From: Anaerolineaceae bacterium
Lineage (GTDB): Bacteria; Chloroflexota; Anaerolineae; Promineifilales; Promineifilaceae
Assembly (NCBI GenBank): GCA_002699125.1
Contig: PABI01000026.1
Location: 1-47,503 of the forward strand
Direction: 5' to 3'
Length of the DNA: 47,503 nucleotides
In this document: piece by piece, positions 32,719-40,579 of the stretch
Numbering within the stretch: position 1 is the stretch's first letter
How the letters are laid out: every line of letters starts with the position of its first letter
The notes under the pieces: model-generated
The model's input: only the letters and a program-made list of their open reading frames with translations
What the model was told of the DNA's origin: nothing
Database searches by the model: none
Program-made: the position numbers and the translations under genes

Positions 32719-32812
32719 TTGTTAGGGTGGCTTATGTAAAGTTAAGATATGCTAAACAGCAAAATCTTGGTAATTGAAGGCCGTACTACAAACCAAAACA
32801 CCGCCCTAACAA
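32719..32812. repeat. GTTAGGG / CCCTAAC inverted repeat at the island edge
   Basis: TTGTTAGGGTGG (32719-32730) and CCGCCCTAACAA (32801-32812) are complementary at 11 of 12 positions with 70 bases between. The order (GTTAGGG first, CCCTAAC second) is that expected between the end of one attC site and the start of the next. Confidence 0.5.
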
Positions 32813-32885
32813 CAGCTTAAAGCTGACACGCCAAAGGAAACGAGCGCGCAGCTTAAGCAACTATACAATAGCACCTAGTTGAGAA
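32804..32885 (+). other. attC-like element upstream of the island genes
   Basis: Begins CCCTAACAA (32804-32812) and contains imperfect arms GCTTAAAGCTG (32815-32825) and CAGCTTAAGC (32849-32858), complementary apart from one extra A, like the extrahelical base of attC sites. A GTTGAGA at 32878-32884 is a weak right end. The overall form resembles an integron cassette recombination site but is degenerate. Confidence 0.3.
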
Positions 32886-32905
32886 GGCAAACCAACAAAT
32901 ATAAT
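32879..32905 (+). promoter_or_regulatory. Promoter of the island genes, probably leaderless
   Basis: TTGAGA (32879-32884), a short 15-base spacer and a perfect TATAAT (32900-32905). Initiation would fall at or next to the ATG at 32911, with no ribosome-binding site, so the first gene is probably read from a leaderless transcript. Confidence 0.5.
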
Positions 32906-32910
32906 CTATC

Positions 32911-33363
32911 ATGGAAAACCATCACTTTGAATATGAAATTATGATAACGCAGGTAAATGGCCTGATGGAACGCCGCCAGAATGTTACAACAATTTATCTG
33001 TCCGTGAACGCTGCCATAATTACTGTTATTGCATTTTTGTTGCAAGACGTTCAACAGATAACACTCAATCAGCAAGTGCCTATATTACTACTATTGTTAT
33101 CCGGATTGGCTGCCTGTGATTTGTGGCGGCGTTTAATTCGTGATTACCGTAAGTTATTAAACTGGTGGTATGAACAAATACGCAAATTAGAAACCAAGTT
33201 GGAAAATGACAAACAAATTATTACACGTGAATATAACGACTTGTATAAATATGGTAGCGTTGGACTAACTAAATATGAAACACGATTGGCTTGGTTGTTT
33301 ACGATTGTTTACTTAGTGTTTCTTATTGGAACGGCTTTTACAGCACTATCAGTGATTTTTTGA
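32911..33363 (+). CDS. RipA/SLATT-like membrane protein, probable defence partner
   Basis: A 150-residue membrane protein. Two hydrophobic segments (about 28-44 and 51-70) lie after an NGLMERRQNVTTIYLSVNAA segment, then comes a soluble helical stretch with WWYEQIRKLETKLE, and a C-terminal membrane segment (about 127-148). The pattern matches what I recall of the RipA-family octameric membrane proteins and of SLATT-type pore-forming effectors in bacterial conflict systems. The next gene starts nine bases after its stop, so the two are made together. Its composition is A+T-rich. Whether it forms a pore is an inference. Confidence 0.7.
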   Translation: MENHHFEYEIMITQVNGLMERRQNVTTIYLSVNAAIITVIAFLLQDVQQITLNQQVPILLLLLSGLAACDLWRRLIRDYRKLLNWWYEQIRKLETKLENDKQIITREYNDLYKYGSVGLTKYETRLAWLFTIVYLVFLIGTAFTALSVIF

Positions 33364-33371
33364 GGTTAATT

Positions 33372-36300
33372 GTGTCCAGAGAAATTACTTGGTTACATCT
33401 TTCTGATTTGCACCTTTGTGAACCAAAAACCGGATATGATTCCGGTTGGGTCCTTGACAAATTGCAAACGGACCTTCTCCATTTGCATAAAAACGAAGGC
33501 ATATTGCCTAATTTTATATTTTTTACTGGTGATGCTGCCTTCGGTCACCTTGGAAACAATAGGGGATGGAGAATCCAAGATCAATTTAGCGAAGCTTGGT
33601 ATTTGCTTGAGCAAATTCGGCAGATATTCAATCCAGTAGTTGAGGTTCAAAATGTCTTTCTAGTTCCCGGAAATCATGATGTCAATCGAACAAGAATTTA
33701 TAAGCCTACAACAGATTGGTTAGATAATTTACGGGAAGAAGGTTGGTCAAGTGATGCAGTAGGACGTGTGACCAAAATGATCCAGTACAAAGATGATGAA
33801 TGGCATGATTGCTTGAATCGTCTTTCAGACTACCGGGATTTTTTGGAGATGGGGTTTGAGCATTTACTTCAGGATCCAGATCGATTGATTTATAGTTTTG
33901 TGCATGAAGTTGGTTCCGTCAAAGTAGGAATTGCTGGACTTAATTCAGCATGGTCTTGTACTGACGATGATAAAGCAAAACTTTGGTTAGGTGGGCATTG
34001 GCAAATACAGACCCTTGGGCAAAAAATCGGAGACGCAGATATTCGCATTGCCTTAATTCATCATCCCATAAACTGGCTCACTGAGTTTGAAGACCCGACC
34101 CTTGGGCCAGAAATTGAGCGCACTTTTGATTTTTTATTACATGGTCATGAACATCAGGGTTGGATAAATCGACAAAATGACAACATTCGTATTGCTGGTG
34201 GAGCCGCTTATGATCGGTCCGATAAAGAAAATGGTTACAATATAGTACGATTGAACCTCGACCAAAACACGTGTGAAGTTTGGCTTAGGAGATATGAAAA
34301 TCAGGGAGGAGGATGGGTAGCCAAAAATATTTATGAAAAAACAAATAGTCAAGGTGTTTGGTTAATTGAAAATGCTTTGCGGAGAATTGCTTCATCTAAA
34401 AAAACATCATCAACTGAGGATTTTCAAAATGAACTCAATGAAGAATTTTCTACTGATGAGGTGAAGAAAATAGCGGATTCTTCGAAAGAAGTAGAACCGA
34501 ACAGCCCTGAGTCTCGTGGGGTATTTGGACGAAGACAAACTCTTGGGAAATTAAGTAAACAGCTTCAGAAAAATGCCATTCTGGTTGTTTACGGGTTAGG
34601 GGGTATTGGGAAAACAGATTTAATTAGGGAAAGCCAGCACCTGCCAGAATATCAAACCTATCGTTACATTGAAGTATATGCCTATCCTGACACAAATTTA
34701 AGAGATCTTTATCGGCCAATAGCCATTGCAATGGGTAATAGAGAAGAAGATCCCACGATTCCCACAAATGATTTTGGTTTTTTTGATTTCTCAAAACTTG
34801 GCGATTCTCTTAAATTACCAACCTTAGTTCATGTCCATCGTGCTCACCATCTTTTTGCACCACGTCTTGACCGCGATACAGAAAATTTCTTCCAAGCGCT
34901 GCTAAAACATGTACCAAATATAAAATTAATTCTTGAAAGTCGAAACACTCCTCCTCAGCATGAAATGTTCACTACATTGCGTGTAACAGGATTAGACAGC
35001 GACAGTGTACAACAATATTTTGAGACAAAGCCATTGAGGACAAAGCCTGAGGTCAAATGGTCATTATTACAAGAGGAGGCAGAGTATATTTATAGTCGCC
35101 TGGGGGGAAACTATAAACGTAATAATGCACACCCTTTAAGCTTATTGCTATTAGCAACAGTTGCTGATGGTCAACAGACAACACCTATGGACGTTTTGAG
35201 AAACATGGAAGGCTTGTTATGGGAAGAGTTAGAAGAGCATTTATTCCATGAACTTTACGACACAATTCTGTCTGATGCAGAGAAGCATTTGCTAAGAGTT
35301 TGCGCTTTGTACCGTGAACCAATTCCTGATTTACACGTTGAATCGCTTAATGCACATGTTGGAACCGCTGCTTTTGATAATCTGGTAAACCGATGCCTTT
35401 TATCGCCTGATGAAAGAGGTGAAAATTACTCTCTTCATCAGATTATTGCAGAATTAACAACGAAAAGAATTGATCTAGATAGTGTAGAATTTTTCGAGAG
35501 CCATGAAACAATTGCTGAAGCTTGGCTTAGCAGGGTAAAGCATAAGAGTAGAATCAGCCTTCCTAATTTATTGGCTGCGGGTGAATCGGCTTACCATTTC
35601 ACTCAAGCTGGACGTTTTGACAAACTTGACAATCTTTCCTTAACCTTGTTAGGTCAACGTAAATTATTGCCTGTTTTAGACGGTTGGTCTAATTGGTTAT
35701 TCGAGCAGAAAGACTCACGTAATAATAGGCGCATTCTAGAACTCATCATATCAATTGACCCTCAAAATGCAAAAGCTCATAATTTTCTTGGCCTTCGTAT
35801 TGAAGAATTAACATATAGGGGAAACCTTGAAGCTCTCGATCATTTCGAAATTGCTTGTGCTTTAGTTCCAGATCATCCAGTTAACGTTGCTAATTTAGGA
35901 CGTTGCTACCTAGCAAGAAATGAGCCTCATAAGTTCCTTAGCTATATGGAAAACATGATTGAGTTCAATCGCCGTCGTGTAATGAAAGATAATGTGGTTA
36001 TTGCTATTTATGCCAACACATTACAACAAGTTGGTAGGGAAGAGGATGCGTCGAAAGTTCGACAAACACTGATTGAAAAAAAGTCCACACATCCAGCTTT
36101 TTACGCAGATGAAGCACTTTACCAACGGGAATTAAAGAGATATTCAAAAGCACTCGAAATCTTGAAGAACGCGGTAAGACTTGGAATAGAAAATGATTAT
36201 CTTAGATCGATCCGCGCAGATATTCTAGATACAATGGGTGACTATGCTGCAGCCTCGGATTTACGGTTAACTCAAATCAAAGCAGGATCTACTGACGCAG

Positions 36301-36656
36301 CATTCTATAATGATCAAGCTATTCAATACAGAAACCAGAAGCAAATTGATAAGGCATATTCAATAATTGACCTTACGTATAAACGTGGTGTAGATGATGC
36401 TCATACAGAGTCGGTATTGTATTCAATTATGAAAGCAGAAGGTGATATTGAAAAGCTTTCGCATTTCCGTCAAATGAAAATAGACGAGTTTTCTAAAAGG
36501 ACTAATTACTATAATGAAGAGTCCCTCTATCAATTTCAAATAGGCAATGCTTCAGAAGGTAAGAGGATTTTAGCTCTTGCTGAAAAACGTGAGGTTTCTG
36601 ACAAAATGACTGAATCATTGCGTAACACGTGGTTAAATGAAAAAATGGAAGATTAA
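33372..36656 (+). CDS. Metallophosphoesterase-STAND NTPase-TPR protein
   Basis: A 1094-residue protein from the GTG at 33372 (after TGAGGTTAAT); an ATG at 33291 would overlap the previous gene by 73 bases. Residues 1-300 form a calcineurin-like phosphoesterase with all metal motifs: D12 and H14 in LHLSDLHL, G53-D54, G100-N101-H102-D103, H230-H231 and H257-G-H259-E-H261. A FGRRQTLGKL motif leads to a STAND/NACHT-type NTPase with Walker A GLGGIGKT (408-415); the Walker B area (LPTLVHVHRAHHL) lacks an obvious Asp-Asp. ESRN then resembles sensor 1. A winged-helix-like part and about 400 helical residues with TPR-like repeats complete it. This layout fits Avs-type or other STAND antiphage sensors with a phosphoesterase effector. 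Confidence 0.85.
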   Translation: MSREITWLHLSDLHLCEPKTGYDSGWVLDKLQTDLLHLHKNEGILPNFIFFTGDAAFGHLGNNRGWRIQDQFSEAWYLLEQIRQIFNPVVEVQNVFLVPGNHDVNRTRIYKPTTDWLDNLREEGWSSDAVGRVTKMIQYKDDEWHDCLNRLSDYRDFLEMGFEHLLQDPDRLIYSFVHEVGSVKVGIAGLNSAWSCTDDDKAKLWLGGHWQIQTLGQKIGDADIRIALIHHPINWLTEFEDPTLGPEIERTFDFLLHGHEHQGWINRQNDNIRIAGGAAYDRSDKENGYNIVRLNLDQNTCEVWLRRYENQGGGWVAKNIYEKTNSQGVWLIENALRRIASSKKTSSTEDFQNELNEEFSTDEVKKIADSSKEVEPNSPESRGVFGRRQTLGKLSKQLQKNAILVVYGLGGIGKTDLIRESQHLPEYQTYRYIEVYAYPDTNLRDLYRPIAIAMGNREEDPTIPTNDFGFFDFSKLGDSLKLPTLVHVHRAHHLFAPRLDRDTENFFQALLKHVPNIKLILESRNTPPQHEMFTTLRVTGLDSDSVQQYFETKPLRTKPEVKWSLLQEEAEYIYSRLGGNYKRNNAHPLSLLLLATVADGQQTTPMDVLRNMEGLLWEELEEHLFHELYDTILSDAEKHLLRVCALYREPIPDLHVESLNAHVGTAAFDNLVNRCLLSPDERGENYSLHQIIAELTTKRIDLDSVEFFESHETIAEAWLSRVKHKSRISLPNLLAAGESAYHFTQAGRFDKLDNLSLTLLGQRKLLPVLDGWSNWLFEQKDSRNNRRILELIISIDPQNAKAHNFLGLRIEELTYRGNLEALDHFEIACALVPDHPVNVANLGRCYLARNEPHKFLSYMENMIEFNRRRVMKDNVVIAIYANTLQQVGREEDASKVRQTLIEKKSTHPAFYADEALYQRELKRYSKALEILKNAVRLGIENDYLRSIRADILDTMGDYAAASDLRLTQIKAGSTDAAFYNDQAIQYRNQKQIDKAYSIIDLTYKRGVDDAHTESVLYSIMKAEGDIEKLSHFRQMKIDEFSKRTNYYNEESLYQFQIGNASEGKRILALAEKREVSDKMTESLRNTWLNEKMED

Positions 36657-36667
36657 AGATGTGCGCA

Positions 36668-36718
36668 CCCTAACATTGCCTGCAGCCAACGCGAGGCGCG
36701 GCAAAAGCGAGCGTTGTC
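36668..36718 (+). other. attC-like element downstream of the island genes
   Basis: Twelve bases after the stop codon, CCCTAAC (36668-36674) is followed by CATTGCCTGCAGCC, with CAACGC (36687-36692) and GCGTTG (36711-36716) as inner arms around a G+C-rich CGCGAGGCGCG hairpin. It resembles the left part and inner loop of attC sites; the right GTTRRRY end is not clear. Confidence 0.3.
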
Positions 36719-36819
36719 AATTTTCTATCTTAAATCGAAATGACCGAGGATGGACTTGCTTAAGCTCTATTTAGCTATTGCTCATTAATCATTCACCATT
36801 CATAATTCTCTCCCCTCGC

Positions 36820-36847
36820 TTGTCAGGCAACGGCCAATTGCTATACT
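36820..36847 (+). promoter_or_regulatory. Promoter of the dual binding-protein gene, near-leaderless
   Basis: TTGTCA (36820-36825), 16 bases, TATACT (36842-36847). The predicted start is 1-3 bases before the ATG at 36856, which has no ribosome-binding site. A second possible promoter, TTGCTC/CATAAT (36778-36806, spacer 17), lies just upstream. Confidence 0.5.
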
Positions 36848-36855
36848 CCCCCGTT

Positions 36856-39255
36856 ATGAAACGGATTTTTGTATTGCTTACCGTCCTTTTGCTGCTGGTG
36901 GCCTGTATGCGTGATGGGGAAGAAACGGCCGTAACCCCCCTTCCCCCCACGCCGACCACCGCCCCCACCCAGGAAACCCTCTTCCCGCCCAGCCAGGAAG
37001 ATTTCATCGTCATTGCCACCGATGCACCGCTGCCTCCCTTTACCCGGTTTGACCAGTTTGGCGATCTCGATGGCTTTGACAGCCGCCTGATGGAAAATAT
37101 CGCCGCCGAAGCTGACCTCGATTACGAGTTTGTCGTGACGCCAGCCGAGGGCGTGCTGGAAAATCTGGCCGCCAATCCGGGCCGCGACTTCGACGCCGCC
37201 ATGTCCCGCCTGGTCATCCCCGAGGAACCAATGCCCGGAATCGCCTACACCCAGCCCTACCTGGAAGTGGGCCAGGTGCTGGTCGTCCTGGCCGATGAGG
37301 ATCGCTTCAACGGCTACCAGGATTTACAGCCGGGTATGGCCGTTGGCGTGGTGGAAAACAGCGAATCGGAACAAGTGGCCCGCTCCGTTGTGGGCGTAGG
37401 TGAACCCGATCTGCTTGACAACTTCAGCAACAGCGTGGAAGCATTGCAGGCGCTGATTGATGAGTCGTTAACGGCCGTTATCATCGACAGCTACGTGGCC
37501 AACTACTTCAGCCAAACCTACAGTGACCAGATCAAGATTGTGGGCGGCAGCGGCCGGGCGGCCTGGATCAGCCAAAAAGCGTACGGCATCGCCGTTTCAG
37601 CGGCCAATACCGAGCTGTTGGAAAAACTGAACGCGGCGATTACGGCCGTACAAAACGCCGGCAACATCGAGCGGCTCACCGTCGCCTGGCTGCTACCTTC
37701 TGACACGCTCACCCCCGGCGAACCACGCGTCGTTGCCTCGCCCAACGAGATGGTCATTGGCGTGGTGGGCAATCCCAGCGATATGGACCCGGCGGCACGC
37801 GCCTCCAACTTCACCAGCTGGGAGCTTAAAATCAACACGATGAGCGGCCTGTACACCTTTAACAGCGACAACGTGCTGGAGCCGCTGCTGGCCAGCAGTC
37901 CGCCCATCCTCTCAGAAAACAAACTGGAATACACCATCAGCCTGCGGCGCGGCCTTAGTTTCCCTGACGGCAGCGAGTTCACCGCTGAGGATGTGAAATG
38001 GTCCATTGACCGGGCGCGCAGCCTGGGCAATTTTTTAATCAATGGCTACCTGAAAGACAGCAACGGGGACAGCTTTGCCGATGACGATGCCGTGCAGGTC
38101 ATCGACCAATTTACCGTGAAGTTTGTGCTGCAAGAGCCAGATGCCACGTTTTACAGCCTGCTGGCCACGCCACCTTACTTCCCCATCAGCAATGAATGCT
38201 ACAGCGAAACGCAAGACGATTTAAGCAGCTGCGGTGGCTTAGGCCCTTATACCATTGTCAACTGGTCCCCTGGCGAGCAGATGCGCCTGCGGGCCAATCC
38301 AGAATGGCCGGGCCGGCCCACACCGGCATTTGAAAACATTTTGATTCGCTTTCAGGATGATACGGCCGTTATGCGCCGTTCCCTCGAAGAGTTCCAATCC
38401 ATCGACATAGCGTGGACCGGCCTACCCTACAGCGACTTCGCCGCCCTGCAAACCAGTGACGGCAACGGCGACGGCGTGCCCGATTACAAAGCGTGGACCG
38501 GACCAGCGGCCTTCAAAAGCCACATTATCTTCAATCAGGAGCAGGAGCCGTGGGACAACGTGAAGGTGCGCCAGGCGTTTGCCCTGTCGGTAGACCGCAA
38601 TGCCCTGGCTGAAACGGTCTTTAACGGCAGCCGCACGCCCCTGTTCAGCCCCATCCCCGACACGGTGCCGGGGCATTTACCCATCTTCCCCCAGCGAAAC
38701 TTGCCGCTGGCCCGCTCGCTGCTGCTGGAAGTGGGCTACAGCCAGACCACGCCGCTGGAAATTGAGCTGTGGTATGTGGATAACGGCCGTTACAGCGATG
38801 TAGAAGCCGCCTACGCTACCGCTTTGCAAAGCCAATTAGAAGAAACCGGCGTCTTTCAGGTCACGCTGACCGGTGCACCCTTTGAACAATTTATTGGGCA
38901 GGTTAGTGAATGCAATTTATCGGCCTACCTGATGGGCTGGCCCAGCCCCGGCCGCCCCGCTGATTATCTGGGACCAGGTGCCTGGACCGATGTCATTCTC
39001 ACCAGCAGCAGCTTCTGCCCCAACTACGACAGCCCGGCTATGGAAAACTTCCTGCAAGCTGCCGATGAAGCAGATGATCTGGCGGGGAGAACGGCCGTTT
39101 ACGGCGATATTCAGCAGCTGTGGGCGCAAGATTTCCCTACGGTGGATTTGCTGCAAGAGCCGCGCATCGCCATCTCGCTCAATAACGTCAACAACGTACA
39201 AATCGATGCGATGGGGCTATTGCACTACGAATTTCTAACTAAGGGGGGTGGATAA
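36856..39255 (+). CDS. Lipoprotein fusing SBP_bac_3 and SBP_bac_5 binding domains
   Basis: A 799-residue lipoprotein from the ATG at 36856 (signal VLLTVLLLLVAC, lipidated C17, then a Pro/Thr-rich linker). Residues about 50-295 form an amino-acid-type binding domain (FIVIATDAPLPPF, DGFDSRLMENIA, YTQPYLEVGQVLVV, GIAVSAANTELLEKLN). From about 310 a complete dipeptide/oligopeptide-type domain follows (NEMVIGVVGNPSDMDPAA, YTISLRRGLSFPDGSEFTAEDVKWSIDRA, VRQAFALSVDRNALAE). Usually these are separate proteins serving different transporters. No permease or ATPase genes adjoin it, so it may feed a transporter elsewhere. The start is supported by the near-leaderless promoter; earlier in-frame codons would lie upstream of the likely transcript start. 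Confidence 0.9.
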   Translation: MKRIFVLLTVLLLLVACMRDGEETAVTPLPPTPTTAPTQETLFPPSQEDFIVIATDAPLPPFTRFDQFGDLDGFDSRLMENIAAEADLDYEFVVTPAEGVLENLAANPGRDFDAAMSRLVIPEEPMPGIAYTQPYLEVGQVLVVLADEDRFNGYQDLQPGMAVGVVENSESEQVARSVVGVGEPDLLDNFSNSVEALQALIDESLTAVIIDSYVANYFSQTYSDQIKIVGGSGRAAWISQKAYGIAVSAANTELLEKLNAAITAVQNAGNIERLTVAWLLPSDTLTPGEPRVVASPNEMVIGVVGNPSDMDPAARASNFTSWELKINTMSGLYTFNSDNVLEPLLASSPPILSENKLEYTISLRRGLSFPDGSEFTAEDVKWSIDRARSLGNFLINGYLKDSNGDSFADDDAVQVIDQFTVKFVLQEPDATFYSLLATPPYFPISNECYSETQDDLSSCGGLGPYTIVNWSPGEQMRLRANPEWPGRPTPAFENILIRFQDDTAVMRRSLEEFQSIDIAWTGLPYSDFAALQTSDGNGDGVPDYKAWTGPAAFKSHIIFNQEQEPWDNVKVRQAFALSVDRNALAETVFNGSRTPLFSPIPDTVPGHLPIFPQRNLPLARSLLLEVGYSQTTPLEIELWYVDNGRYSDVEAAYATALQSQLEETGVFQVTLTGAPFEQFIGQVSECNLSAYLMGWPSPGRPADYLGPGAWTDVILTSSSFCPNYDSPAMENFLQAADEADDLAGRTAVYGDIQQLWAQDFPTVDLLQEPRIAISLNNVNNVQIDAMGLLHYEFLTKGGG

Positions 39256-39262
39256 ACAAGCA

Positions 39263-39314
39263 AGTAAATGGGTCATTGAGCAATTTGGCCAAATTGCTCA
39301 ATGACCCATTTACT
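39263..39314. terminator. 52-bp perfect palindrome between converging genes
   Basis: Two 26-base arms (39263-39288 and 39289-39314) are exact reverse complements with no spacer. It lies between the stop of the binding-protein gene and the stop of plsY and overlaps the last base of the latter. As RNA it would form a very stable hairpin in either direction; no T-run follows, so whether it terminates or only protects the ends is open. Confidence 0.7.
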
Positions 39315-39997
39315 CAATGACTGTCTTGGGCTTCTCGCCTGCGCTTCAGGCGGGCACGGGGGCCAACGACTCGCTCTGTTCCGTCGAGCAGCCGGCGGAT
39401 ATTGGGCCGTAAGGCCCAGGCCACAATGATGAACGCTACCAATCCGCCAACTGTGTAAGCCAGCGTCGTGTCAAAAGGGTGAACCCCGGCTACATACAGC
39501 ACAAAAAACACGATGGCAATGAGCGCGCCCATCGTCAGGGAAGCTACGGAAGCCATGCCAATCCCCAACAACATGCCAGACATGACAACAACTGCGATGG
39601 GCAGCATGGGCCACCATACGGCCGTTCCCCAGCCCACATTAGGCCCCGTGCCAGCGCCACCACGCCAGCCCATAAATACAGACCAGTTGTGCCCAATCAC
39701 AGACATGACGCCGGCCAAAGCCAACGCCCAGGGCAGCAGCTCCGGGCTAAGCTGATTGACCAAAATCCAGCGGCTTAAAATAATGCCCAAAGCCCCTTTG
39801 CCCACGTCGCTAAATGAGGTTGCCAGGCCGACACCTAATCCGGCCGCCCGCAAGGAGTTGGTGCCGCCGGTACGGCCGCTGCCAACCGTGCGAATGTCAA
39901 CGCCCTTAACCAGACGAACGTAGAGGTAGCCAAAAGGAATGGCCCCGCATAGGTACCCAATCAATGCTGCCACTAAAAAATAGAAAACTGAAATCAT
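39314..39997 (-). CDS. plsY: Glycerol-3-phosphate acyltransferase PlsY, variant
   Basis: A 227-residue inner-membrane protein with five or more hydrophobic segments. PlsY uses acyl-phosphate made by PlsX to acylate glycerol-3-phosphate. Motif 1 is GSGRTGGTNSLRAAG, followed by DVGKG, and motif 3 reads GHNWSVFMGWRGGAGTGPNVG. In the common family, motif 3 ends GGKGVAT; here the Lys is Ala and VAT is TGP. The C-terminal tail is longer and basic (PRARLKRRRE). Its partner plsX is at 19192-20190. The family is clear; the changes might indicate changed donor use. Confidence 0.85.
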   Translation of the reverse strand: MISVFYFLVAALIGYLCGAIPFGYLYVRLVKGVDIRTVGSGRTGGTNSLRAAGLGVGLATSFSDVGKGALGIILSRWILVNQLSPELLPWALALAGVMSVIGHNWSVFMGWRGGAGTGPNVGWGTAVWWPMLPIAVVVMSGMLLGIGMASVASLTMGALIAIVFFVLYVAGVHPFDTTLAYTVGGLVAFIIVAWALRPNIRRLLDGTERVVGPRARLKRRREAQDSH

Positions 39998-40101
39998 CGG
40001 TTTTGTTCTTCTCCCTTATCCCTTTGCCAATGTGCGGCGCTTCTCGTGGAAAACTGGTTTACTACGCTCTATTAAACACATATTTCGCCAGATGGTTGCA
40101 T

Positions 40102-40506
40102 TTACGGAGTAACTTTTATTTTTTGTTCAACAACTTCCTGTTCCATAATCTGAAAAGCCCGCACCTTAGGCGCATTTTGTTCCCGCAAAGACACTACGAC
40201 ATGCAGGGCTTCTGGATAATAGGCCAGAGCGATGTCTGTGGCTGATGGTTGTGGCGGCCCCTGTGGATGGGAATGGTAAATGGCTAACATCTGCCACCCT
40301 GCTGCCTCCAGCGCCAGCATCGCCTCAACCTGCTGCTGCGGGTCCATTTCATAGGCGGTGGGGCTTTGCAAGATGTTATCGATGGGGTAAACGGCCGTTA
40401 CCAAGCCATCCAAATCCCCGGCCAGCAGGCCACACCCTTCCAATGGATAACACGCCTGCAAATGATCAAGCATCTCGTCTAGAAACGGCCGGGCAATCGT
40501 CAGCAT
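40102..40506 (-). CDS. JAMM/Mov34-type metallopeptidase
   Basis: A 134-residue JAB/MPN+ protein from the ATG at 40506; an upstream ATG at 40548 is rejected because the reading frame would run through the terminator at 40522-40556. The metal motif is complete: the Glu in PLEGCGLL and HSHPQGPPQPSATD (HxHPx7-10 SxxD). Such bacterial proteins release sulphide from sulphur carriers (as in Mec+/QbsD) or act on ubiquitin-like tails. No ThiS/MoaD-type carrier or E1-like gene adjoins, so the partner is unknown. It lies downstream of the lyase gene but in a separate transcript. Confidence 0.88.
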   Translation of the reverse strand: MLTIARPFLDEMLDHLQACYPLEGCGLLAGDLDGLVTAVYPIDNILQSPTAYEMDPQQQVEAMLALEAAGWQMLAIYHSHPQGPPQPSATDIALAYYPEALHVVVSLREQNAPKVRAFQIMEQEVVEQKIKVTP

Positions 40507-40521
40507 TTGCGGCTCACAGAG

Positions 40522-40556
40522 AGAAAAAAGGGCCGCCAGTTCTTGCACGACCCTTT
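40522..40556 (-). terminator. Rho-independent terminator after the lyase gene
   Basis: On the minus strand AAAGGGTCG (40548-40556) pairs with CGGCCCTTT (40527-40535) across 12 bases and runs into T's. It ends the 40580-42013 gene and sets the start of the JAMM gene at 40506. Confidence 0.8.
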
Positions 40557-40579
40557 ATTGTTTAGGATTGAAACGGCCG

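Noticed and set aside
32299..36855. Integrase, transposase or plasmid maintenance genes at the island
   Set aside because: The only genes in this interval are the two island genes, and neither has integrase, IS or toxin-antitoxin motifs.
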